Assembly: GCF_027257845.1 (NCBI RefSeq)
Contig: NZ_JAPVOT010000002.1
Span: 1-64,000 of the forward strand
DNA length: 64,000 nt
Direction: 5' to 3'
From: Alteromonas sp. BMJM2
GTDB taxonomy: Bacteria; Pseudomonadota; Gammaproteobacteria; Enterobacterales; Alteromonadaceae
Under the pieces are notes generated by a model. It saw only the letters and a list, made by a program, of their open reading frames with translations, was not told the DNA's origin and ran no database searches. Made by a program: the position numbers and the translations under genes. Below, one piece after another: positions 34,189 through 41,759 of the stretch (positions are counted from its first letter, which is position 1; the number at the start of each line of letters is the position of its first letter).

Positions 34189-34479
34189 ATGAATTTTACC
34201 TTACTTGATGATACCGATGTAAGCCAAGCCTATGCGGCTTATTTGCGTGAGTTACGCAAGCAGGCAAAGCTGTCACGAGCAGCGCTTGCTGAGCGGAGCT
34301 GTGTGCCTGCGGCCACCATTAAGAAGTTTGAGTTGACTGGGCAAATTTCATTTCGCCAATTGCTGTTGCTTTGGCAGACCCTCGACTCGCTTGGGCGTTT
34401 GTACGAACTCACACAACCTAACAAAGAGCTTGCTGTTATACCCACAAGTATTGATGAGGTGCTAAAAGATGAGTTTTAA
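34189..34479 (+). CDS. HipB-like XRE-family antitoxin (first hipBA)
   Basis: The 96-aa product has one XRE helix-turn-helix (AYAAYLRELRKQAKLSRAAL, then AERSCVPAATIKKFELTGQI). It overlaps the hipA-like gene by 11 bp, the usual antitoxin-first HipBA order. The start at ATG 34189 is chosen since the ATG at 34156 lies inside the promoter. It should repress its own operon and neutralise the kinase. Confidence 0.85.
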   Translation: MNFTLLDDTDVSQAYAAYLRELRKQAKLSRAALAERSCVPAATIKKFELTGQISFRQLLLLWQTLDSLGRLYELTQPNKELAVIPTSIDEVLKDEF

Positions 34480-35818
34480 ACCCATTCAAAAGCTCATGGT
34501 AACTCGCACCTTAAGTTCAGGTGAGCAGGTTGCTGTAGGGGTCTTGGCACAGAATCGGCAAGGTGTTTTTTTTCAGTATGCAGACAGCTATTTGCAGCAG
34601 TTTGGCAATTTATCACCTTTTACCTTGCATGCGAACGCGCAAGTTCAAGTCGCACCTAAAGCGCCGCACCAAGGTGTACATGGCGTATTTGGAGATTGTT
34701 TACCCGATGGCTGGGGCATGCTGTTACAAGATCGTATGTTCCGGCAAAAGGGTATCCTACCTAATCAATTAACGGCGATGGATAGACTGGCCTTTGTCGG
34801 AGATAAAGGCATGGGAGCATTGTCTTTTTCTCCGGTATCTGAGTTTTCAGCCACCACGCACGCGGATATTGATTTAGCGACGTTAGGCTTAGAAGCACAA
34901 ACGCTGTTCGATGCTTCAATGTCAGATTATATGGACGACAACCACGATGAGTTAGATGGACATACTCAACAGGTGCTGGCCGCATTAGTCGCCGGAGGTA
35001 GTTCGGGTGGGGCAAGACCAAAGGCACAGATTTATATGCCTGCTGGGGAAGCTCGGCAATGCCGAACCTTTGCAAAGCCTGATGATGAAGCGTGGCTGAT
35101 TAAATTTACTTCTAAAAATCTCGCGCTTGGCCATGAAGAAGGTTTGTGTGAGGCGGTTTATTTGCAAATGGCCGAGCTTGCCAAGTGTCAAACACCAGTC
35201 TGGCAACTCATTGAAGCACCATCTTCAAGCGGTGCACCTGTTTGGTTGGCGCTTAAGCGGTTTGATTATGTCACTGAACAGGCCGACTTAGGCAGCAAGC
35301 GCAGTGCAGGTCGATTACATATGCACAGCGCTTGCGGGCTGCTGGATGCAGACTTTAGAACGCCAAGTTTAGATTATATTGACTTGATAAAAGCCAGTCG
35401 TCAGTTATGTAAATCACCAGCCGCTGGGCAGCTGCAATTTCGCCGCGCCATTTTTAACCTGCTGTCGTCTAACCAAGACGACCACAGTAAAAACTGGGCG
35501 TTTTTGCAAGCGGATGACGGTCAATGGAACCCTGCACCTTTTTACGATGTTACCTACAGCCCACATCCATTCAACGAACACGCCACTGCGTTCGGAGGTT
35601 ATGGCAAAGCGCCACCGCTTAAGGTGATGCAAAAACTTGCTACCAGTGCTGGCTTTGCGAATTGGCATGATGCAAAGCAAGTCATTGAAGAAGTCGCAGA
35701 AGCCATCAGCCAATTTACGTATCTTGCGAAGCAACAAGGGATCAGTAAAACAACAGTAGCTGCGATTACTAAGACATTGGATCAGCGTAAACAAGAAAAT
35801 GCCGCGCTTTTTCAATAA
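34469..35818 (+). CDS. HipA-like Ser/Thr kinase toxin (first hipBA)
   Basis: HipA toxins phosphorylate translation factors such as glutamyl-tRNA synthetase and cause growth arrest. The 449-aa protein has the N-terminal couple domain, the SGGARPKA phosphate-binding loop (179-186), a probable ATP-lysine in WLIKF (about 212), catalytic NQDDHSKNW (Asp about 338) and the metal motif FYDVTYS (Asp about 360). All kinase residues are present, so it may be active. It differs strongly from the second HipA in this island (409 aa). It is followed after 48 bp by an unknown gene in the same direction. Confidence 0.92.
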   Translation: MSFKPIQKLMVTRTLSSGEQVAVGVLAQNRQGVFFQYADSYLQQFGNLSPFTLHANAQVQVAPKAPHQGVHGVFGDCLPDGWGMLLQDRMFRQKGILPNQLTAMDRLAFVGDKGMGALSFSPVSEFSATTHADIDLATLGLEAQTLFDASMSDYMDDNHDELDGHTQQVLAALVAGGSSGGARPKAQIYMPAGEARQCRTFAKPDDEAWLIKFTSKNLALGHEEGLCEAVYLQMAELAKCQTPVWQLIEAPSSSGAPVWLALKRFDYVTEQADLGSKRSAGRLHMHSACGLLDADFRTPSLDYIDLIKASRQLCKSPAAGQLQFRRAIFNLLSSNQDDHSKNWAFLQADDGQWNPAPFYDVTYSPHPFNEHATAFGGYGKAPPLKVMQKLATSAGFANWHDAKQVIEEVAEAISQFTYLAKQQGISKTTVAAITKTLDQRKQENAALFQ

Positions 35819-35866
35819 AAGTAAAACAAACTTTTCAATTCTTAATAAATACATAGGAAGGTCATC

Positions 35867-36985
35867 GTGAGCGAATATCAATACTATAAATTCGATCGTC
35901 TGGATGGGTATTTAGACGCTACAGCGCGTCAAGCACTCAGATCCATTTCAAGCCGTGCTGAGATCAGCACAACGTCCTTTCAGGTGTATTACACCTACAG
36001 TGACTTAAAGGCAGAACCTTTTGAGTTGATGTTAAAATACTTCGACATCGGACTTTACTATGCTGATTGGGGCTCAATCGATGCTTACATCAAGTTACCA
36101 GCTGGAACACTTCCTGATGCGTTGCTTGGCTTTTCAAGTGATGGGCTTCATGTTCACGAAAACGATGAATGGCAGTTGCTGATATTCTCCCTTGAGGAGT
36201 ATTACGAATATTTTGACGATGAAGATGCCGACGACTTTTTCCAGTATTTAGCTGCTTTACGCAGTGGGTTAATACAAGGGGATTGGCGCCTTGTGTACTA
36301 TCTGTGGCTCAAAGCGTTTGATTGTAATGACGAGGTTGAACGAATACCGTTGATTCAATTCGATTTTGAACACCTCAGTGAAGATTTGCAGGCCTTTGCA
36401 GCACTGTATGATATTCCCTTAGCATTAGTTAAGGCACTTGCCATGGTGCTGAACGAACAACCCAGTCACCAGGCCAAACAACCCCAGTTTCAATTTGATG
36501 CGTGGCTAAACAATCTCTCGGAAGTTGAGAAAGACACGCTATTACGCACGCTGTTTGAGCAAGGCCAGCTAACCCGACACCAAGCCTTAGCGCTGACGCG
36601 AAAAGACGCTGCCAACTCAGGCGAAATCTATCAATATTGGTTAACCCCCGATCTGATTTTCCCTTTCATCGAGCAAGCGCAAAGTCAATTACAACAAGAG
36701 CAAGCCGCAGCACTCGCAAAAAAATTAGCCATCGAAAAAGCGGCAAAAGAAAAAGCGTTGACGGATATCTACAATCAGCGTGAGTACTACTGGAAACAAG
36801 CACAGGCCCAAGCTAAACGAACCTGCGCCAGTGGTTACGATGCGGCATCGGGCTATCTGCATCAGCTGAAGGAAGCCTATCAATTTAAAAACGAAGTGGC
36901 GGAGTTTCAGCATATTTTTAAGCGCTTTGTTGTGGCGAATAATAGCCGTAAAGCACTATTAAATCGTTTGAGTGATTTGCTTTAA
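35867..36985 (+). CDS. Conserved protein of unknown function (YQYYxF N-terminus), downstream of hipBA
   Basis: This 372-aa protein begins MSEYQYYKFDRLDGYLDATA and has LRSISSRAEISTTSFQVYYTYSDLKAEP in the N-terminal part. I recall a widespread uncharacterised family with a YQYYEF start and this layout, but know of no assigned function. Acidic Tyr-rich stretches (YYEYFDDEDADDFFQYLAAL) occupy about 120-140. A Gln/Ala/Lys-rich coiled coil lies at about 270-330, and a helical tail ends in RKALLNRLSDLL. It has no signal peptide or TM. It follows hipA by 48 bp on the same strand, so it is probably the third gene of the operon. Codon use resembles the hipBA genes. Confidence 0.75.
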   Translation: MSEYQYYKFDRLDGYLDATARQALRSISSRAEISTTSFQVYYTYSDLKAEPFELMLKYFDIGLYYADWGSIDAYIKLPAGTLPDALLGFSSDGLHVHENDEWQLLIFSLEEYYEYFDDEDADDFFQYLAALRSGLIQGDWRLVYYLWLKAFDCNDEVERIPLIQFDFEHLSEDLQAFAALYDIPLALVKALAMVLNEQPSHQAKQPQFQFDAWLNNLSEVEKDTLLRTLFEQGQLTRHQALALTRKDAANSGEIYQYWLTPDLIFPFIEQAQSQLQQEQAAALAKKLAIEKAAKEKALTDIYNQREYYWKQAQAQAKRTCASGYDAASGYLHQLKEAYQFKNEVAEFQHIFKRFVVANNSRKALLNRLSDLL

Positions 36986-37127
36986 ACGATGAGGCGATAG
37001 GCTGGCCAAATGACGTTGGCAAAACACTGGTTGAGGGTTGATTGAAAGGTTGTAAGCCCATCAAAGGTCTACAAATTGTTACCTTTTAAGTCACTTTATG
37101 TAGATCACGGGGCTAAGCAACGCGCCT

Positions 37128-38447
37128 TTACCATCTCTGAGGTAAATACTGCGTGAAATACAAAGGCATCACGATATTGGTTTGTTCTAACGCTGAAGAG
37201 CCTTGTGTACCCGTTAACTTAAAGGTTTTACTTGGAGTACATTTTTCAACGTAGGATGCCAACGATTTGGCTCTAGTACGTTTGCCACTTTTGACTTCAA
37301 CAGGGATTATATCGCCTTCATCGGTTGCCAAAATAAATTCGATTTCGGCGCGGGCATCATTCCATGAATAGCTTGGGTCAACGCCAATAGCAGTGAGCTC
37401 TTGTTGCACAAAGTTTTCAGCCACATAACCTTTGTATTCATAGTTTTGTTGCTTAATCTCTTTATAACTGCTGCCTAGCATATGATTGAGCAGGCCCACA
37501 TCAAACAGAAACAGTTTAACCATATTTTCTTTTTTATAGGCCGCCAACGGAGATTTCGGCAATCCTTCAACGGGGTAGTTTGGCAAAGCTAAGCGGCAGC
37601 AGTTAAGCCAATGGATCGCGGTTTCAAAATCGCTATAACGAGATTTACGCTCATGCACATGCTTAAATTTAAAGCGTTTAACCGACTCATCGCTGACAAG
37701 TGATAGCTGGGCTGGAATGCTATTAAATACCGATTCAATCAGTGTGGCGTCGACCTTGCCCGCGTACTTACCAAAATCGCGGCGATAACCTTCAACTAAA
37801 TCGGCATGAATTTTTGTGACTTTTTCAACACGCTCTAGAATGCTTGAATCCTTATACTGATACCAAGCAGAAACGGCTTCCGGCATACCACCGGTAAAAA
37901 AATAGTCGGTTAGTTTATCCATCAGTTTAGTGTGCACCGCCGGTGTGCTTGCTTGACTATCAAATGCTTTGATCAGTGCTTGCTCGTTGGATGCGTAAAT
38001 AAATTCTTGGAAGGTCAGTGGGCGTAAATTGTATTGTTCTACCTTGCCTACAGGGAAGGTATTGAGCAAACCAATGTTGGAACCGCTGGCTGCGACAAAA
38101 TTGGACGGTGCTTTTTCGGCAAAATACTTAAGCGAAGTAACGGCTCGTTCACATTCGCCAATTTCATCTAATATCAGCAAGTCGGTTTCTGGATTGAACG
38201 CTTGGTTGGTTAACAACTCAATGTTCATTACTAGCTCGTCAGGTGCCAATGAGCCATCGAACGCTTCTTTGTAGGCAGGGTTTTCAAGGAAGTCGATACG
38301 AAGGATGTTGGCAAAGGTGTTCCCAAATAACTCTTGTAGCAGATAGGTTTTACCTGTTTGTCTTGCACCATCGATCAATAATGGCTTGCGCACCGGTTGA
38401 TTTTTCCATGCTATTAGGGCGTTGAGTAAGTTGCGCTGCATTGTCAT
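37128..38447 (-). CDS. AAA ATPase with DUF4143 C-terminal domain
   Basis: The 439-aa protein has an AAA_14 P-loop GARQTGKT (27-34) and Walker B LLILDE (90-95). A DUF4143 domain follows in the C-terminal half, with a restriction-endonuclease-like segment (SYSWNDARAEIEFILATDEG then IIPVEVKSGKR, resembling the E...D-ExK nuclease core). Such proteins are common on islands and near toxin genes; the biological role is not settled. It is transcribed leftward, alone. Two matching palindromes lie just upstream at 38494-38549 and probably regulate it. Confidence 0.88.
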   Translation of the reverse strand: MTMQRNLLNALIAWKNQPVRKPLLIDGARQTGKTYLLQELFGNTFANILRIDFLENPAYKEAFDGSLAPDELVMNIELLTNQAFNPETDLLILDEIGECERAVTSLKYFAEKAPSNFVAASGSNIGLLNTFPVGKVEQYNLRPLTFQEFIYASNEQALIKAFDSQASTPAVHTKLMDKLTDYFFTGGMPEAVSAWYQYKDSSILERVEKVTKIHADLVEGYRRDFGKYAGKVDATLIESVFNSIPAQLSLVSDESVKRFKFKHVHERKSRYSDFETAIHWLNCCRLALPNYPVEGLPKSPLAAYKKENMVKLFLFDVGLLNHMLGSSYKEIKQQNYEYKGYVAENFVQQELTAIGVDPSYSWNDARAEIEFILATDEGDIIPVEVKSGKRTRAKSLASYVEKCTPSKTFKLTGTQGSSALEQTNIVMPLYFTQYLPQRW

Positions 38448-38493
38448 TTCCCGCTAATTAAGACTGTTAACTGCCTGTAGTATAACTCAATCT

Positions 38494-38517
38494 ACACTTT
38501 TACGCGCAGAAAAGTGT
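38494..38517. promoter_or_regulatory. Palindromic operator candidate, copy 1
   Basis: Half-sites ACACTTTT and AAAAGTGT are separated by an 8-bp centre containing GCGC. It is near-identical in layout to copy 2 at 38526-38549, with 32 bp between centres (about three helical turns). Confidence 0.6.
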
Positions 38518-38525
38518 GATATTTT

Positions 38526-38549
38526 ACATTTTTATGCGCATAAAAGTGT
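38526..38549. promoter_or_regulatory. Palindromic operator candidate, copy 2
   Basis: Half-sites ACATTTTTA and TAAAAGTGT flank TGCGCA. Together with copy 1 it forms a twin site upstream of the DUF4143 ATPase gene. Confidence 0.6.
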
Positions 38550-38842
38550 TATGGTGTTCTAATTGAGCAAGACCTTCCTTTTTTGAGAAAGCTTTTGGCA
38601 CTTAACTCTTGGGCTTTTGGGCTTTTGGGGCAGTCTGGGCAAAGCCTTAATTCATGCCATTTAGCCACACACTAACCCTGCCCACATGGTATTTATTATT
38701 TGGGGCACTATCTACAAACTGGGGCAGGTAGATACCTGTACCCTCAGAAAGCTGCACGATCTGGGCATTTATCTGCCTACTGCGTCCGTTTAGTGCTGGC
38801 AAACTCCTAACTGAACTTAACAGAACAGTGAGGAAGCAAACA

Positions 38843-39099
38843 ATGAACCCAACTACACAATCACCCACCAAATTAACCCAGCCAGCGCGTCAGCAGCGGA
38901 TTTTGCGCTTGCCCGAGGTCAAGGCAAAAACCGGCTTTGGCCGCAGTACCATTTATGCCTTGTTTGCACAAAGAGAGGGGCCAACGGTGAATTTCCGCGA
39001 TCCATTCGTATTGGGGCGCGTGCCGTGGGCTGGTTAGAAAGCGATATCGACCAGTGGATTGAAACTCGCCGTATCGGTGCTGCTTATGGCCGTGGATAA
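38843..39099 (+). pseudogene. alpA: AlpA-family regulator, frameshifted
   Basis: AlpA proteins are small MerR-like DNA-binding regulators that act as excision factors or integrase activators on islands and satellites. The N-terminal part (ILRLPEVKAKTGFGRSTIYAL) is read in one frame from ATG 38843. The C-terminal part (FPRSIRIGARAVGWLESDIDQWIETR) is read in another frame up to the TAA at 39097-39099. The shift lies near 38970-38985, in a G-rich AGAGAGGGG run. As read, the protein cannot be made intact. A ribosome-binding site (GAGGAAG) precedes the start. Confidence 0.88.
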
Positions 39100-40376
39100 A
39101 CCATCAGCATCAACCCAGTTACTTGCCAATGAGATGAATCACAACGTGCCAACATTACCGGCTGGTTTTGCCTATAACGCGCAAAACTGGCTGGTGATGC
39201 AACCGACAGGGCAAGATAGCCCAGTTAAAATCTGTTCTTGGTTGCAAGTGGCCGCCCGCACCCGCGATCCGCAAGGGGACACTTTTCTTGAAAACAAAGG
39301 GCGGCTATTTATTGCACTGGTTAGACGATGACAATCGCCATCGCTATTGGGCCATGCCAGCAGAGCTATTGGCCGGAGACGGCAGCGAGTACCGCCGAAT
39401 TCTACTCAGCCGAGGCATGCGCCTAAGTAACAGTGTCAAAGCGCGGCAGTTGCTCTCGCTGTTTATTCAACAAATGGGCGAACTTGCCACGCAAAAGGCC
39501 ATCAGCGTGAACTGCATTGGCTGGCATCACCACGCTTATGTGCATCCGCGCCTCACCTTTTACCCAAGCGAACACAGCAACAACCCGCGCATGGTGCTGC
39601 AAACCATGCACCCGATAGAAGGCTTTATTCAACAAGGAAGTAGCGACAGTTGGCGGCAGCACGTTGGCCGTTCTTGTCTGGATAACCCGCTATTAATCGT
39701 TGGTGTTCGTCCTGAACATAAAAGCGGGGCAGCAAGTGCGCGTGATTGATCCCTTCTATAGATTTCTGCCTGCAAGTAGGCGGCAAGCTTTTGAATCCTA
39801 TGAGCTTAGTAGCCTAAGTGATTAGGATGAAAAAGTGCAGCCAACACCCTTGCAGGTAGAAAGATGACGAAGGAGTGCCGATGCTGGCCCCTAAATGGGC
39901 GTGTTTAACCATAGCCATGGCATGAACGCCGCCGATTTAGCCGATCACCTAAAACAGCAAAGTCGCCAACATTACGGCTGCTTGGCCTTGGACTGGTTAC
40001 GGTATTTAACGCAGCACAGCGCGCAGGTGCGACCCGTTTTCCAAAACGTACGCCAACGTTTTTTAGCCAGCTTACCAGCGGAGGCTGACGGCCAAGTGCG
40101 CCGGGTCGCCGAAAAGATTGCCTTACTTGCCAGCGCAGGCCTGTTAGCCATTCAAGCCAAAGTACTCGATTGGTCAGCTCAAAGTGTCGAAGCTACCTGT
40201 TTAAGCCAGCTTAACCAATGGATACTTGCTCGCGGTGGTGTGGCCGCCAATGAAGACCAACAAGCCATTCGTCAGGTGCGCAGTTTTATCGAGCAGCATG
40301 GCGAAAGCCGCTTTACGCCCAAACAAACTATTTTTGATTCGCAGCGCTATGAAGCGCGAACTTGCGGTGGCTTGAT
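39086..40376 (+). pseudogene. DUF927 primase/helicase-like gene, broken into three frames
   Basis: Full-length DUF927 proteins are large P-loop proteins of phages and islands thought to act in replication. Here three pieces in different frames follow one another: 39086-39331 (MAVDKPSASTQLLANEMNHN, ending near an ENKGRLF segment), 39288-39749 (WAMPAELLAGDGSEYRRILL, SRGMRLSNSVKARQLLSLFI, then NCIGWHHHAYVHP, the DUF927 core) and 39895-40376 (NHSHGMNAADLADHLKQQSR then RVAEKIALLASAGLLAIQAK). Most of the central P-loop region is missing between the second and third pieces. The first ATG overlaps the end of alpA. The 3' end is cut by the higBA module. Confidence 0.82.
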
Positions 40377-40718
40377 CAGTGACTCTGCTGGAATACCTAG
40401 CCCTTCATGAAGTTTCCAAATCATTTTTAGCGTGAGTGATCGCTTATGGTTTAGGATTTCATAAACACGATTGCTTTTACCTATCATGGGTTCAAGATCT
40501 TTAACCGTTAAGCCTTTGCGCTCCATCTCAAACTTTATTGCCTCAACAGGGTCTGGCAAATCCATTGGAAAATGCTTTGCTTCGTAGGCCTCGACTAACG
40601 TAACCAAAATGTCCAGCTTTTCGCCTTCGACGGTATCAGGCTCCGCCATCATTAGGTTTTCGATGTCGTTTAATGCCGCGCGGTAGTCGGCATCTGTTTT
40701 AATAGGTCTGATGTCCAT
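40347..40718 (-). CDS. HigA-family antitoxin
   Basis: This 123-aa protein has a C-terminal XRE helix-turn-helix (VEAIKFEMERKGLTVKDLEP, then MIGKSNRVYEILNHKRSLTL) and an N-terminal acidic segment (MDIRPIKTDADYRAALNDIE) that binds the toxin, as in HigA antitoxins of the HigBA type. It follows the toxin gene by 99 bp (toxin first). Its last eight residues (about KPPQVRAS) run into the remains of the DUF927 gene, so the C-terminal tail was created by the insertion and differs from the usual end. A ribosome-binding site AGAGGT precedes the start. Confidence 0.9.
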   Translation of the reverse strand: MDIRPIKTDADYRAALNDIENLMMAEPDTVEGEKLDILVTLVEAYEAKHFPMDLPDPVEAIKFEMERKGLTVKDLEPMIGKSNRVYEILNHKRSLTLKMIWKLHEGLGIPAESLIKPPQVRAS

Positions 40719-40817
40719 TATATTTACCTCTTGTTACTACCTTTTGGCTTCAAATCGTTTGCACATCAATTTTTTATTCGGCTCGTCCATGAGCCTCACC
40801 CTTCGGGCTCGCGTTGC
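40719..40817 (-). other. higB-higA spacer with nested hairpins
   Basis: On the transcribed minus strand, GAGCC...GGCTC and GGCTC...GAGCC can pair with short loops, and the AGCCCGAAGGGT sequence sits in one loop. The structure may tune antitoxin translation relative to the toxin or be a common intergenic repeat. Confidence 0.45.
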
Positions 40818-41123
40818 TCATGAAAATTCGTTCCCGACGAATTTTTCGTATTGCGCATGGCTGCCGATAAACCGTATGTAAACCACCTTGTAGGCATAAT
40901 TGATCCAAACGACTAACCGGTATTTATTACCGGCAATGTTAAATACGACACGCCCATCTTTGAGGATGCTGGCATTTCTAAAGTCCTGTTTCACATCGGC
41001 CGGTGATCCCCAATCAGCGTTTAATGCATGCCTATACCACGCTAACGTTGGCTCTATCGCGTCAATGTATTCTGGGCTGTCTTCCCAAAATGTTTTTAAG
41101 GTTGATAGTGCGATAATTCTCAT
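40818..41123 (-). CDS. HigB-family mRNA interferase toxin
   Basis: HigB cuts mRNA on the ribosome. The 101-aa product, from the ATG of MRIIALSTLKTFWEDSPEYI, has NASILKDGRVVFNIAGNKYRL and VVYIRFIGSHAQYEKF, matching the order of E. coli HigB (FNVGGNELR and YIREVMTHKEYDFF). A longer start at 41195 is possible but adds non-family residues. It is transcribed leftward and followed by higA. No inactivating change is visible. Confidence 0.9.
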   Translation of the reverse strand: MRIIALSTLKTFWEDSPEYIDAIEPTLAWYRHALNADWGSPADVKQDFRNASILKDGRVVFNIAGNKYRLVVWINYAYKVVYIRFIGSHAQYEKFVGNEFS

Positions 41124-41196
41124 AAATCGATGATAGTCCCATATTGGGACTATTGCAAGTTTGTAGTTTGATTGACTGAAAGGAGTTTTTGGCACT

Positions 41197-41238
41197 GCCC
41201 CAATTGCCCCATTCCTTGGGGCAGTTTAGTTTCCCCTT
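41197..41238. repeat. 42-bp direct repeat, left copy, flanking the second hipBA
   Basis: The segment starting GCCCCAATTGCCCCATTCC and ending in TTTCCCCTT matches 43093-43134 with about three mismatches. The second copy lies at the truncation point of the integrase. The pair brackets a 1.9-kb unit with the second hipBA. Confidence 0.85.
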
Positions 41239-41344
41239 ATTCACCTTCTAAAGCTTGCTGTATCTAGTGTTGCCCCATTGTCCCAACCTCCCACAGTACT
41301 TGAGCGCGCATGTTACGATTTATCTATAATTGCATATCAAAAGG

Positions 41345-41358
41345 TATCTTGTGATACA
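41345..41358. promoter_or_regulatory. Candidate HipB operator of the second hipBA
   Basis: GTATC-TTGT-GATAC, a perfect inverted repeat about 90 bp upstream of the antitoxin start, with GTATC half-sites. Autoregulation by the XRE protein is plausible. Confidence 0.5.
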
Positions 41359-41447
41359 TAATAGCTAATCATTCTTGTATTTTTGGAGTTACGGTGATAT
41401 GTTTTTATATATAATTATTATTAATTGATGTATTAAGGTGTATCAAA

Positions 41448-41759
41448 ATGAGCTATGTAACAGAGCAGATACTAGAAAGTCTTCGAGAAGCTCGGGTACG
41501 TAAGGGGTTTAGCCAAAGAGAGCTGAGTGCTCGTTCGGGTGTGCCTCAAAGCCATATTTCGAAAATCGAGTCTGGCGGTGTTGATTTAAGAATGTCTAGT
41601 TTGATTGCACTTGCCCGCGTACTCGACCTAGAGTTATTTGTCGCACCAAAAAAGTCTGTACCCGCCATTAAGTCGATCATTCGAAGTAGCCAAGGGATTA
41701 GCGATGAAGGTGAGGCAATGTCGCCTGCATATCAGTTAGGGGAAGACGACGATGACTAA
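41448..41759 (+). CDS. hipB: HipB-like XRE-family antitoxin (second hipBA)
   Basis: The 103-aa product has a clear XRE helix-turn-helix (SLREARVRKGFSQRELSARS, then GVPQSHISKIESGGVDLRMS) and a low-complexity acidic tail (DEGEAMSPAYQLGEDDDD). It overlaps the hipA gene by 8 bp. Canonical HipB of E. coli has the same order. It should repress its own promoter through the palindrome at 41345. Confidence 0.9.
   Translation: MSYVTEQILESLREARVRKGFSQRELSARSGVPQSHISKIESGGVDLRMSSLIALARVLDLELFVAPKKSVPAIKSIIRSSQGISDEGEAMSPAYQLGEDDDD

Larger units (their letters stand above)
38448..38842. other. Intergenic region with twin palindromes upstream of the DUF4143 gene
   Basis: This 395-bp gap lies between the divergent DUF4143 ATPase gene and the broken alpA. 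It holds the two operator-like palindromes described separately and a G-rich run (near 38610-38640). A 74-codon minus-strand frame at 38647-38871 is open, but it has no family similarity that I recognise and overlaps alpA, so I do not call it. Confidence 0.5.
41124..41447. other. Intergenic region upstream of higB and of the second hipBA
   Basis: This 324-bp gap contains the left copy of a 42-bp direct repeat (41197-41238). It also holds the divergent promoters of higB and of the second hipBA, including the palindrome GTATCTTGTGATAC at 41345-41358, a probable HipB operator. AT-rich stretches lie at 41395-41430. No ORF is supported. Confidence 0.6.

Noticed and set aside
38647-38871. 74-aa minus-strand frame upstream of alpA
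   Set aside because: It overlaps the alpA start, has no recognised motif and no clear ribosome-binding site.
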